The notes under the pieces: generated by a model
Told to the model about the DNA's origin: nothing
Database searches by the model: none
The model's input: only the letters and a program-made list of their open reading frames with translations
In this document: piece by piece, positions 9,178 to 17,883 of the stretch
Layout of the letters: every line of letters starts with the position of its first letter
Position numbering within the stretch: position 1 is the first letter of the stretch
NCBI RefSeq assembly: GCF_030053775.1
Contig: NZ_CP125669.1
Coordinates: 3,763,634-3,827,633 of the forward strand
Length of the DNA stretch: 64,000 bases
Reading direction: 5' to 3'
Source: Acinetobacter corruptisaponis
Lineage (GTDB): Bacteria; Pseudomonadota; Gammaproteobacteria; Pseudomonadales; Moraxellaceae
Made by a program: the position numbers and the translations under genes

Positions 9178-10137
9178 ATGTGGGGCACGGAAAAAGCTTC
9201 GGTTCAAGACAAAAAACAACAAAACCAAGAATTAGAACAAGATATTAAAAGCTTTAGCCAAAAGATCGATAAATTTTTAGTAGAAGTGAACCAGCTTATT
9301 CTGGATAAACCACAACAAACTAAACTTGCCCTGACCTGTTTACTGGCAGGCGGTCATGTGTTGTTTGAAGACTTACCTGGTTTAGGCAAAACCACGTTGG
9401 CCAGTGCACTGGCGCGTTTGGCTGGACTGCATTTCCAGCGTATTCAGTTCACCAATGACATGCTGGCAAGTGATGTGATTGGAATCAATATCTTTAATCA
9501 AAAAGAACATTTATTTGAGTTTAAGAAAGGTCCGATTTTTACCCAGATTTTGCTGGCCGATGAAATTAACCGTTGTAGCCCCAAAACACAGAGTGCCTTG
9601 CTTGAGGCAATGGAAGAGGGGGCAGTCACGGTGGATGGGATTCATTATGAATTGCCACAGCCATTCTGGGTGTTGGCTACTCAAAATCCGCTGTTTCAAA
9701 GTGGAACGTATGCCTTGCCTGAGTCGCAGCTTGACCGTTTCCTCATGCGTTTATCTTTGGGTTATCCATCACGGCAGGCAGAAAAATTGCTGCTACAGCA
9801 AAGCTCACGTCAGGTTTTGATTCATCAGTTGGATGCTGTATTTAATCAGGCTGATATTCTGCATTTACGTGAATTGGCAAAACAGGTTTTTCTCAGTGAT
9901 GCAGTGTTAAATTATATTCTTGATTTAGCAGCTGAAACCCGTAAGCAACGACATGGACTTTCTACCCGCGGCGTATTGGCGCTCAAGGCGGCAGCACAGG
10001 CCTATGCACTGGTTGAGGGACGAAGCTTCGTCACAACCGATGATGTGCAAACGGTTTTTGTGGCAGTGGTTGCCCATCGTTTAAGTCTGGGAGAGGTTGA
10101 GGTGAAACAGCTTTTGCAGTCAGTTGATACCTTATAG
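9178..10137 (+). CDS. MoxR-family AAA+ ATPase
   Basis: About 319 residues with Walker A GLGKTT in EDLPGLGKTTLA and Walker B LLADEINR. Sensor and C-terminal lid segments follow the MoxR pattern (TQNP, LPESQLDRF). MoxR ATPases act as chaperones for partner proteins with von Willebrand or DUF58 domains. I chose the ATG at 9178, preceded by GGGAG; the frame opens earlier only inside a terminator. It starts a three-gene set with DUF58 and transglutaminase genes that is widely conserved in proteobacteria. Confidence 0.92.
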   Translation: MWGTEKASVQDKKQQNQELEQDIKSFSQKIDKFLVEVNQLILDKPQQTKLALTCLLAGGHVLFEDLPGLGKTTLASALARLAGLHFQRIQFTNDMLASDVIGINIFNQKEHLFEFKKGPIFTQILLADEINRCSPKTQSALLEAMEEGAVTVDGIHYELPQPFWVLATQNPLFQSGTYALPESQLDRFLMRLSLGYPSRQAEKLLLQQSSRQVLIHQLDAVFNQADILHLRELAKQVFLSDAVLNYILDLAAETRKQRHGLSTRGVLALKAAAQAYALVEGRSFVTTDDVQTVFVAVVAHRLSLGEVEVKQLLQSVDTL

Positions 10138-10150
10138 TTGAGAGTGGCTT

Positions 10151-11068
10151 ATGCAGAATGGACTTAGGCAGCGAGTACAGCATTGGATTGCAAAACGCTT
10201 TCAGGTGGATGGTACTAAAATACTGTTGCAGAAAGATGTTTTGGTTTTCATTTATAAGCAGGGTTTTTTATACCTCATTTTGATCCTGATTACCTTTATT
10301 GCTGGGATTAACTATGCCAATAACCTGATTTTAGGATTCTGCTTTTTAATCAGTGCTATTTTATGTATTAGTTTTTACCTGACTTTCAAACAGTTGCACG
10401 GCTTACACATTGAGGTTGTGACTCCAGAAATTGGACAGGTTGAACAGGCTTTAATGCTCAAGCTGCTGTTTAAACAGCCAGCAAATAACAGTCGATATCT
10501 GCGGGTGCAATGGCAGCAACAGGAACAGATTTTTTATTTGGATCAAACACAACAAATTTTAGAATTGCCTATTCTTCCTCAAAAGCGGGGGATCTATGAG
10601 GTAGGCTCAGTGAAAATTTATTCCACCTATCCTTTAGGACTGGTACGGGCTTGGACTTATCTATATCCCAAACAGAAAGTCTGGATTGCACCCAAAGCCC
10701 ATGACTGGCAGAAAGAGCATAAACATCAGAGCACAAATGCGAATGACAGTCTGGATGAGTTTAAAGAGTTGAGGGCATTTCAGCAGGGCGATTCCTATCA
10801 AAATGTCGCATGGAAGCAGGTTGCACGTGGGCAGGGATTTTTTATCAAGATGTTTGAAGCCCAGGCCAACCATCAACATCTGGAAATTGATTATCAACAG
10901 ATTCCAACACAGGGACATGAAGAAAAGCTCAGTTTCATGATGAGCTTGATTGAGCAATGTGAACAGTTGGGGGATGACTATGCCGTGATTTTGCCACATG
11001 CGAGACTGGAAAGTGGGCAGGGGCAATCACAGCTCATCAAGGCTAAACTTTTACTGGCGCAGGCTTGA
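10151..11068 (+). CDS. DUF58 domain protein
   Basis: A 305-residue protein with two membrane segments near residues 33-80 and a DUF58 domain. The hallmark F-K-E-L-R-x-F-Q-x-G-D-S segment, followed by V-A-W-K-x-x-A-R, is visible near residues 203-225. The DUF58 region resembles a von Willebrand factor A fold and is the usual partner of a MoxR ATPase. The gene begins 13 bases after moxR with a GAGAG RBS and ends two bases before the transglutaminase start. Confidence 0.85.
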   Translation: MQNGLRQRVQHWIAKRFQVDGTKILLQKDVLVFIYKQGFLYLILILITFIAGINYANNLILGFCFLISAILCISFYLTFKQLHGLHIEVVTPEIGQVEQALMLKLLFKQPANNSRYLRVQWQQQEQIFYLDQTQQILELPILPQKRGIYEVGSVKIYSTYPLGLVRAWTYLYPKQKVWIAPKAHDWQKEHKHQSTNANDSLDEFKELRAFQQGDSYQNVAWKQVARGQGFFIKMFEAQANHQHLEIDYQQIPTQGHEEKLSFMMSLIEQCEQLGDDYAVILPHARLESGQGQSQLIKAKLLLAQA

Positions 11069-11070
11069 CG

Positions 11071-13059
11071 ATGACCAAACAAATCTATTTCTGTATTTTG
11101 GCCGCGCTGGCATGTATCTTGATTGGGCAAGTCGCCTTTATTCCAGTTACCCTAAGTGGGTTATGGGGTGTTGTTTGGTTAACATTGGTCTGGCGATATA
11201 GTAAACACAGGATTAATCCATTTTCTAAACTGGTTTTGATATTGTTTACCTTGCTATCATTAGGGCTGATTTACATCAACTATCAGACCTTGTTGGGTGT
11301 GGAGGCAGGTGTCGCTTTTTTAAGCACCTGTTTATTTGCCAAAAGTCTGGAGGCTAAAAATACCCGTGATCTGCTGATCGTGTTCAACTTTGCTTTATTC
11401 GTTAGTGCGAGCTTGCTGTTGCACAGTCAGGCATTCTGGATGGCGGTACTTGTATTCTCATCATTTGTGATGTGCCTGATGGGATTGTATCGGATTCAGA
11501 CCAGTTTATTTAACAACAACACAATCTCCTCAAACCAGTTGAAACAGGACATTAAGCAGATTTTTAAGTTTGTGGGTATTGCAACGCCGTTCTTTATTCT
11601 ACTGTTTATCTTCTTCCCACGTTTGCCTCCTCTGTGGTCAATTCCAATCCAAAAGGATCGGGCAACCACTGGCATCAGTGACCGCATGTCACCTGGGGAT
11701 ATTGCCGAGCTTTCGCAGTCCTCGGCTTTGGCTTTTCGTGTGGTCGCGAATATGTATCAGTTGCCAAGTCGGCCAGAACTGTATTGGCGTGCTTTGGTGC
11801 TGGATGAATATGATGGCACCACCTGGACCAGTAGTTTTTTTAATCAGCAGATCAAAAATATACAAGCTACTTCCCATAGTGTGCCGTACCAATATCTGCC
11901 TGCCGATGAACAGGCAAACTGGATTATGGGTTTGGAATATTCAGTTCCTCAGGGACGTTATTTACAGCTTTATCAGGATAACAGTATTCGACCAACCCGA
12001 TTGATTAAACGTAATCAACCCATTCAAATGCAATGGTTGGGAAGAACATCAACGGAAGTGGTTTCTTTGTCACCACGCCAACTTGAATTTAATATCAGGT
12101 TTAAAGAGGGTAGTGATAAAAAAGCCCAGCAATTGGCGCATGAACTGTTTGAGCAGAGCCAGCAGCAATCTGAAAAATACATTCAATCAGTGCTGTCCTG
12201 GTATCGTAAAAATGGCTTTGTCTATACCCTGACACCTGGTACTTTAGGTGGGGATCGTATAGATCAATTCCTGTTTTCAAGTCGTAAAGGTTTTTGTGAA
12301 CATTATGCCTCCAGTTTTGTCATGCTGATGCGTTATGTTGGGATACCTGCACGCGTGGTGACAGGCTATCAGGGTGGACAACTTGCGCCTGATGGTCAAA
12401 GTTGGGAGGTTCGCCAACTGGATGCACATGCCTGGAGTGAGGTTTATCTCAATGGCAAGTGGAAAAGAATTGACCCGACTGCAATGATTGCCCCACAACG
12501 GATTGATGCGGGGATGCAGGATTATCTGGCAGAAGATCAAACAGTTTGGGGCGATAGCCAAGCACAGGCTTGGCGTGTGCAACAGTTTAAATTATTAAAA
12601 AATATGCGTATCTGGAGCGATTACTTAAGTTATCAATGGCAAAGCAAAGTCGTGGGTTATGATGCCGAAAAACAAAAAAACTGGTTGGCTCGACTGGGGC
12701 TGGATTCAAGCTATGGCTCTGCTGTGGTTCTCATTTTAGGAATCGGTGGTGTTTTAATGCTCTACATTGGTTTTTATTGGTGGAGACAAAGCAGATGCCA
12801 AGAGCAATATCAACGTATCATTTTTAAATTTCAAAAACAGTTACCGAAACATTTGCAAAAATATCCTGCTGAAACTTTCCATAGCTGGATCAAACGTTTG
12901 TCGTTACTTGTTGAGGATCAACAATCATTTGAACAAGTGATTGTGTTATATCAAAAAATCGTGTTTTTAGAACAAAAGGATGGTTCCGATATTCATCAAT
13001 TCAGGAAGTTGCTTAAAGACTGCGCGATTGCACTCAAACAGTCCCAAAAAAACTTGTGA
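11071..13059 (+). CDS. tgpA: TgpA-type transmembrane transglutaminase-like protein
   Basis: About 662 residues. The N-terminal third (DUF3488) carries five or six membrane segments, then a periplasmic transglutaminase-like domain, one more membrane helix near residue 555, and a cytoplasmic DUF4129-like tail. The Cys-His-Asp triad is visible as C409 (KGFCEHYASSF), H453 (DAHAWSE) and D468 (RIDPTAM). TgpA of Pseudomonas aeruginosa is essential for viability in that species; the physiological substrate is unsettled. I chose the ATG at 11071, two bases after the DUF58 stop, rather than an in-frame TTG overlapping that stop. Confidence 0.9.
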   Translation: MTKQIYFCILAALACILIGQVAFIPVTLSGLWGVVWLTLVWRYSKHRINPFSKLVLILFTLLSLGLIYINYQTLLGVEAGVAFLSTCLFAKSLEAKNTRDLLIVFNFALFVSASLLLHSQAFWMAVLVFSSFVMCLMGLYRIQTSLFNNNTISSNQLKQDIKQIFKFVGIATPFFILLFIFFPRLPPLWSIPIQKDRATTGISDRMSPGDIAELSQSSALAFRVVANMYQLPSRPELYWRALVLDEYDGTTWTSSFFNQQIKNIQATSHSVPYQYLPADEQANWIMGLEYSVPQGRYLQLYQDNSIRPTRLIKRNQPIQMQWLGRTSTEVVSLSPRQLEFNIRFKEGSDKKAQQLAHELFEQSQQQSEKYIQSVLSWYRKNGFVYTLTPGTLGGDRIDQFLFSSRKGFCEHYASSFVMLMRYVGIPARVVTGYQGGQLAPDGQSWEVRQLDAHAWSEVYLNGKWKRIDPTAMIAPQRIDAGMQDYLAEDQTVWGDSQAQAWRVQQFKLLKNMRIWSDYLSYQWQSKVVGYDAEKQKNWLARLGLDSSYGSAVVLILGIGGVLMLYIGFYWWRQSRCQEQYQRIIFKFQKQLPKHLQKYPAETFHSWIKRLSLLVEDQQSFEQVIVLYQKIVFLEQKDGSDIHQFRKLLKDCAIALKQSQKNL

Positions 13060-13082
13060 ATACGCTGAAAAATGAATATTAT
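13054..13082 (+). promoter_or_regulatory. Promoter of tRNA-Val
   Basis: TTGTGA (13054-13059), a 17-base spacer and TATTAT (13077-13082), 12 bases before the mature tRNA 5' end. The -35 overlaps the tgpA stop codon, giving the tRNA its own promoter. Confidence 0.65.
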
Positions 13083-13094
13083 GCTTGTCATTCT

Positions 13095-13171
13095 AGGTGT
13101 ATAGCTCAGTTGGTTAGAGCGCTACGTTGACATCGTAGAGGTCTCCAGTTCGAGTCTGGATATACCTACCA
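13095..13171 (+). tRNA. tRNA-Val (anticodon GAC)
   Basis: A 77-base cloverleaf. The seven-pair acceptor stem AGGTGTA / TATACCT contains one G-U pair. The D arm is GCTC...GAGC, and the anticodon stem CTACG / CGTAG holds loop TTGACAT (anticodon GAC, reading GUC valine). The T arm is TCCAG-TTCGAGT-CTGGA, and the 3' CCA is encoded. An integrase remnant follows within about 210 bases, so this tRNA was probably an island attachment site. Confidence 0.95.
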
Positions 13172-13378
13172 AATTTTAATGCTTAAATATCAAATGTTTA
13201 AGTCGCTAAAGTTGGAATATAACCCAAGTTTTTAATGCTAAATTGGTCAGCTTGATGGTTTAAAATCGTCAAAATTTGCGTCAAAAACACCTTATTATTT
13301 CCGTTTTAGCACCAAATGGACACCAAGTTTTTGCTTGGTTTTCTGTGTTGGTGCTGCAACGACACCAAAGGTGATTTT

Positions 13379-14312
13379 ATGCAAAAACCAGTGAAGCGTG
13401 GCAATGCTTGGCGTCCAAGTCCGTTATAAAAATCTTCGTGATACCGCAACTAGAGATACTGCTCGTGAATGTGAGCAATGGGCTGCTATACGTCTGCTTG
13501 AGATGAAAGCAGAGTATGATCCTAAAAAAACTCAAGAACAAAAACCTTATTTTTCATTCTATGCACTTTGTCAAAAATACTATGATGAAGAAGGTTGTAA
13601 GAAAAGAGGCAAATCTTTCATTGAGCAATAAATAAAAAAAGAAACATTTAAAAAGTATTTTGGTGATCTTGCAGAAAAATCAATATATGAAATTGAACCA
13701 ATTGACATAAAGAATTGGCGAGATAAACGTTTAAAGGATGTCACATCTGGAACGGTACATAGACAAATGTGCCTGTACACTTCTGTGTTTAATTATGCTA
13801 AAAATGAACTTTTCATGATTAAAGAAAATCCATTTGCTCAAGTAGTAAAACCTGAAAAGCCCCCATCTCGCAACCGATTAATAAGTCCAAGTGAAATAGA
13901 AATCATACTTCAGGCACTTAATTATAAAATTGGTACTACACCTAAAACGCCACGGCAGTATGTTGCTTGGGCTTTTCTTTTTGCGATAGAAACAGCGATG
14001 CGAAAATGGGAGATTGTAGGAATTACTTGCAATAATATTCACGCTGATTATGTACACTTACCGATCACTAAAAATGGTGATGCTCGTGATGTGCCATTAT
14101 CAAAAGAAGCCTGTGAACTTCTTGACTTGGTTCCTTACACTGACCGAGTAAAATTAATTCCTCACAACTCAAATTCATTTCGCTTAGTTTGGCAAAGGGC
14201 AATTGGAAAAACTGAACTACATAATATTGTTCATTTCCATGATACACGGCATGAAGCTATTACTTGACTTGTGAACAAGCGTAAATTGCCAGTTGAGATA
14301 CTTGCCCGATCA
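13379..14312 (+). pseudogene. Decayed tyrosine-type integrase
   Basis: Pieces of one tyrosine recombinase lie in order. The N-terminus (MQKPVKRGNAWR, from 13379) shifts frame near 13410 into VQVRYKNLRDTATRDT. An in-frame TAA stops translation at 13629. The core-binding and catalytic region resumes (FGDLAEKSIYEIEPIDIKN; ETAMRKWEIVGI with the first catalytic arginine; HDTRHEA box at about 14237). A TGA at 14265 then interrupts it, and homology ends near 14312 before the catalytic tyrosine. At least one frameshift, two stops and a lost 3' end mean it is inactive. Its place right after tRNA-Val fits a former integrative element. Confidence 0.85.
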
Positions 14313-14481
14313 GAACAGAAGCAAAACCCAAAAAGTTTTTCAGCAATATCCATATTTAAAAGTCTTTAATGGAGAGATCTTCCAAAATCAAAAGGTCTAT
14401 ACACCCAAACAGATTTATATCTATAGCCAACCCTATAAACGTGACACTTCTTATCTGAATGACATGATTGCTTTTTTTTAA
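14313..14481 (+). other. Unrecognised 3' gene remnant joined to the integrase
   Basis: After the integrase homology breaks off, a frame stays open from about 14313 to a TAA at 14481. It encodes some 56 residues with a protein-like composition (YPYLKVFNGEIFQNQ, then PKQIYIYSQPY). It looks like the C-terminus of a different gene left by a deletion. I do not recognise the family. Confidence 0.3.
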
Positions 14482-14597
14482 GTATGAAAATATGGAGTTT
14501 GACTTTGTTATTTTAGTTTTAACTAGTAAGTTACTTAAAATTTCTAGAGTTGTTGTAAGATTCAGCTAATCTAAACTCCTACCATGGTATAAGATCG

Positions 14598-14629
14598 AAT
14601 AGCATTGCTATTTCTAGATAGATAGTCTA
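14598..14629 (+). promoter_or_regulatory. Candidate AcuR operators upstream of acuR
   Basis: A perfect 15-base palindrome AATAGCA-T-TGCTATT (14598-14612) directly abuts TCTAGATAGATAGTCTA (14613-14629). The second element recurs in diverged form before acuI, with TCTAG and GTCTA at the same 17-base spacing. Confidence 0.45.
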
Positions 14630-14639
14630 TTTTATAAAT

Positions 14640-15284
14640 ATGAACTATTCAAATTTACCTAAAAGACCACGTGGTCGGCCCACTAAACATGGAAGCAACT
14701 ATGCAGATACGAAAGACGTATTAATACGTCGTGGTATTGAATTGCTTACAGAACGGGGAATGAATGCCATGAGCCTAGATGATCTCATGAAGCCTATTCA
14801 GATTCCTAAAGGTTCGTTCTACCATTATTTTGAGAACAAAGAAGCATTTATTTTAGAAGTATTAAAGGCCTATGAAATTTATTTTGTGAGACGATTGAAT
14901 AAATTTTTAAGCCAACCAGATCTTCCCCCAGTAGAAAAACTACAAAACTTTGTTAAAGATGCTGGAGAAAAGTTACAAAAATATGATTATAAGCGAGGCT
15001 GTATTCTCGGTAATTTAGGGCAAGAGGTTTCTTATTTAGCGCCTGAAATTATTGATCGAATAGAAAGTATTTTTCAGGTGTGGCAGAAAATGGTTTCTGA
15101 CTGTTTACATGAATTTTACTCTCAATATAGCTTAACAGATTGTAAGGAAATGGCTTACCAATTTTGGATTGGATGGGAAGGTGCCGTTCTTAGAGCACGT
15201 TTAATCAAATCTACGAGTCCTTTAGAAGCATTTTTTCGCTTGTTTACATTGGGCGTAGAACAGTTCAATAGCGTAAGAAATTGA
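14640..15284 (+). CDS. acuR: TetR-family regulator, AcuR-like
   Basis: A 214-residue TetR-family regulator. The N-terminus has the basic R-P-R-G-R-P stretch and a helix-turn-helix ending in IPKGSFYHYFENKE near residues 54-67. The C-terminal half resembles the AcuR group, repressors of acrylate/DMSP-linked genes. The next gene encodes an AcuI/YhdH-type reductase, the same pairing as acuR-acuI in marine alphaproteobacteria, so it probably represses that gene and itself. The ATG lacks a strong RBS. The name is inferred from family resemblance and context. Confidence 0.75.
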   Translation: MNYSNLPKRPRGRPTKHGSNYADTKDVLIRRGIELLTERGMNAMSLDDLMKPIQIPKGSFYHYFENKEAFILEVLKAYEIYFVRRLNKFLSQPDLPPVEKLQNFVKDAGEKLQKYDYKRGCILGNLGQEVSYLAPEIIDRIESIFQVWQKMVSDCLHEFYSQYSLTDCKEMAYQFWIGWEGAVLRARLIKSTSPLEAFFRLFTLGVEQFNSVRN

Positions 15285-15320
15285 TTAAAAAATAAATGCA
15301 TTTTCTGCATTTTTTTAATC
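15283..15320 (+). terminator. Bidirectional-looking terminator between acuR and acuI
   Basis: GATTAAAAAA ... TTTTTTAATC flanks AAATGCA-TTTTC-TGCATTT, giving an imperfect stem with a five-base loop and a T tract. It starts inside the acuR stop codon. Confidence 0.65.
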
Positions 15321-15323
15321 AAT

Positions 15324-15340
15324 TCTAGTCGATAGGTCTA
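15324..15340 (+). promoter_or_regulatory. Candidate AcuR operator before acuI
   Basis: TCTAGTCGATAGGTCTA matches the 17-base element before acuR at both ends (TCTAG, GTCTA) and is an approximate inverted repeat. It lies 21 bases upstream of the acuI start. Confidence 0.4.
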
Positions 15341-15361
15341 ATTAAATAAAGAGGATGTTTT

Positions 15362-16339
15362 ATGTACACAGGTATCTTAATCACTAAAGATGACGCTGGT
15401 TATGTCTCAAAAGTTGCTGAGATTACTCCAAATCCTTTGCAGGAAGGAGAGGTTAGAGTTGAAGTAAAATATTCAACATTAAATTATAAAGATGCTTTAG
15501 CCATTACTGGGCGTTCTCCAGTAGTGCGCAGTTTTCCATTAACACCAGGTATAGATTTCTCAGGTGTTGTAATTGAATCAAAACATCCAGCATGGAAACA
15601 AGGAGATGAAGTTCTATTAAATGGTTGGGGTGTTGGGGAAAAATACTCTGGCGGATTAGCTGAACAAGTGACTGTTTCAGGTGATTGGCTCATACAAAAA
15701 CCTTCTGCTTTTTCTTTTAAAGATACGATGATTATTGGGACAGCAGGTTATACAGCTATGCTGTGTGTCATGGCTTTGCAAAAGCATGGAATCAAACCAA
15801 GTGATGGAAAAATTTTAGTAACGGGTGCAAATGGCGGAGTGGGTAGTATTGCCATTATTATTTTGAGTCATCTTGGCTATGAGATTACAGCATCAACTGG
15901 TAGACCCCAAGAATCAGAATATTTAACCTATTTAGGTGCGAGTGAAATTATTGATCGCGCTGAATTATCTTCACAAGGAAAGCCGCTAAATAAGGAAATT
16001 TGGGCAGGTGTAATTGATACTGTGGGTAGTCATACTTTAGCCAATGCATGTGCTAGTACAAAATATCGTGGTGCTGTCGCTGCGTGTGGTTTAGCTGGTG
16101 GAATGGATTTTCCTGCAACAGTTGCTCCATTTATCCTGAGAGGGATTACCTTATATGGAATTGATAGTGTTATGGCACCAATCGAGCTAAGAAAAGAAGC
16201 TTGGGAGCGTTTAGCTAAAGAACTAGATAAAATAAAATTGGAAACAGTAACGACTGAAATTCAGTTAACAGATGCTGTAAATATTTCAAATGAAATTTTA
16301 GATGGAAAAATAAGAGGTAGGATTGTTGTAAAAGTATAA
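15362..16339 (+). CDS. acuI: Acrylyl-CoA reductase-type oxidoreductase (AcuI/YhdH)
   Basis: A 325-residue medium-chain dehydrogenase/reductase without the zinc ligands. The N-terminus matches the YhdH/AcuI group (YSTLNYKDALAITGR). The NADPH-binding motif is VTGANGGVGS near residues 157-166. AcuI reduces acryloyl-CoA to propionyl-CoA with NADPH, protecting cells from a reactive electrophile. The RBS GAGGATG precedes the ATG. Pairing with an AcuR-like repressor supports acrylate or related substrates; a general quinone-reductase-like role remains possible. Confidence 0.85.
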   Translation: MYTGILITKDDAGYVSKVAEITPNPLQEGEVRVEVKYSTLNYKDALAITGRSPVVRSFPLTPGIDFSGVVIESKHPAWKQGDEVLLNGWGVGEKYSGGLAEQVTVSGDWLIQKPSAFSFKDTMIIGTAGYTAMLCVMALQKHGIKPSDGKILVTGANGGVGSIAIIILSHLGYEITASTGRPQESEYLTYLGASEIIDRAELSSQGKPLNKEIWAGVIDTVGSHTLANACASTKYRGAVAACGLAGGMDFPATVAPFILRGITLYGIDSVMAPIELRKEAWERLAKELDKIKLETVTTEIQLTDAVNISNEILDGKIRGRIVVKV

Positions 16340-16357
16340 TTTTTAAAGTGGATTTTC

Positions 16358-16388
16358 AAAATGAGATTTGGCATAGATCTCATTTTTT
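16358..16388 (+). terminator. Terminator after acuI
   Basis: Ten-pair stem AAAATGAGAT / ATCTCATTTT with a nine-base loop and T run, 19 bases after the acuI stop. Confidence 0.85.
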
Positions 16389-17019
16389 AGATGAGGATAT
16401 TACCATTAGTCAATTCATTCCCTTTATTTAATTTTTAGTCAATAGAGTTATTTAAATTATGACCAGTACTTATATAAATGTACAAGACACAGCATTTATC
16501 AAGTACTGGTGGAGTTAACTGGTGATCTTTGATGAAAAAGACACTTAAGTTTCAGTATTATTTTAAGGATTTTTGCCATAGTGACTTTACAGATATAGTA
16601 GTTATTCCCTCAAAATTTTTATCATAATTAATTAGATTATGTTATGCCTGTCTCATTTTTTCGGGTTTTTCAATGAGTGGGTTCCAAAATGAAAGAAACC
16701 CAAAATAAATCTTTGCTTCGAGCCCATATCAGCCTTTGTATGACTTTTGAATTTCTTGTAAAATACTACTTGTGAAGATGTAGACATAAATATAATAAAT
16801 GATATGTTATAATGTGTCATATGCTGATTTTTAGGTGGTGTTTACCAATAATAAAATCCATAGCCAGTTTGCTAGTTATTTAGCTGAAAAGATATCTATT
16901 AAAAATTTTAATTACAGCACTTCATTAATGGTGCTAAATTTAAGTAAAACAATTAAATGATTTAATTTTACAAGTCATACTTTAGACTTGATTTATGGTA
17001 TCAATAATTTTGATAATAT
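16389..17019. other. Gene-free stretch with one large hairpin
   Basis: About 630 bases between the acuI terminator and the converging TetR gene. No long frame or recognised RNA was found. A 28-codon frame at 16689-16775 (MKETQNKSLLRAH...) is unsupported. The notable structure is an inverted repeat at 16462-16510: ACCAGTACTT / AAGTACTGGT continued inward by ATAAATG / CATTTAT around a 12-base loop. It may be a decayed mobile-element end or a structured transcript. Confidence 0.5.
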
Positions 17020-17730
17020 TTATATATTTTGTTTATAACCGATCGAGAAATTAATAAAATCAACTAAATCATCTTCAATATTTAACAGTTCATCAAATTT
17101 ATTTTGACAGATATAACGAAAAATAATTTCATAAGCTCCGCCAATCGCAGCATCATAAAATAAATCAGGAACAGCTACCCACAATTCAGGTTGTTTGATC
17201 TTAATAGCACTATGAATTAATTTAAGTCTTTTTCCTAATTCTGAAAAAAATAAATTGCGTTGCTCTAAACATCGACTCCCAGCTTTTGGGAATTCAATTG
17301 CCCATGCCTTAGTGAAGTCCTGTTCACTTACACACAGTTGTAAATAGGCACGTAGAGAAGACCTGATCCATTGATCGCCGTTGCTCCCCTGAGCTTTGAT
17401 ATCCGTAAGTACTTGTTCATACAATGCTTTTCGACCTAAATCATCAGCAGCAAGAAAACAATCTTCTTTATTTTCAAATATTTCATAAAATGCCTGTTTA
17501 GATACTCGTGCTGTTTTAACAATGTCAGCAATCGTTGTGGCAGCAAACCCCTTTTCAGCGAATACACTAATTGCTGCTTTAACTAAACGTCGACGTTGCT
17601 TTTCACGTGTTTCTTCGGTTAACAGGCTGGTACGGCCTCTGGGTAACCCAGCAGCTTGAGTATCGTAAGCACCAGAAAGTTTTTCCACACTAAATCTTCT
17701 ACAAATTTTTAATCTTAGCAAAGCTATCAT
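17020..17730 (-). CDS. TetR-family transcriptional regulator
   Basis: A 236-residue regulator. The DNA-binding helices lie near residues 42-90 (GFAATTIADIVKTARVSKQAFYEIFENKE), later than usual because of a 40-residue N-terminal extension; translation might start further in. The C-terminal ligand domain is not assignable to a named subgroup. It is divergent from the PF10118 hydrolase gene with a 10-bp-arm palindrome between them, so it likely represses that operon and itself. Confidence 0.8.
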   Translation of the reverse strand: MIALLRLKICRRFSVEKLSGAYDTQAAGLPRGRTSLLTEETREKQRRRLVKAAISVFAEKGFAATTIADIVKTARVSKQAFYEIFENKEDCFLAADDLGRKALYEQVLTDIKAQGSNGDQWIRSSLRAYLQLCVSEQDFTKAWAIEFPKAGSRCLEQRNLFFSELGKRLKLIHSAIKIKQPELWVAVPDLFYDAAIGGAYEIIFRYICQNKFDELLNIEDDLVDFINFSIGYKQNI

Positions 17731-17747
17731 TAACCCGTTTATTGCTC

Positions 17748-17772
17748 AAGATTGTTTTGTTTAAACAATCTT
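17748..17772. promoter_or_regulatory. Candidate TetR operator
   Basis: Inverted repeat AAGATTGTTT-N5-AAACAATCTT, perfect over ten bases per arm, in the 153-base divergent region. It lies 18 bases from the tetR start codon, a position suited to autorepression. Confidence 0.55.
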
Positions 17773-17883
17773 CAATTGAAAAATAAATATATAAGTTTCA
17801 ATTGGATGAAAAATATTGATTGACTAAGAATGCAAAGCAATCTACAAAAGAACTAATAAGTACTTTTGTGAATTGGAAATAAT

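Noticed and set aside
13141..13171. Direct repeat of the tRNA-Val 3' end marking the far side of an island
   Set aside because: No second copy was noticed when reading the window; a proper search was not possible.
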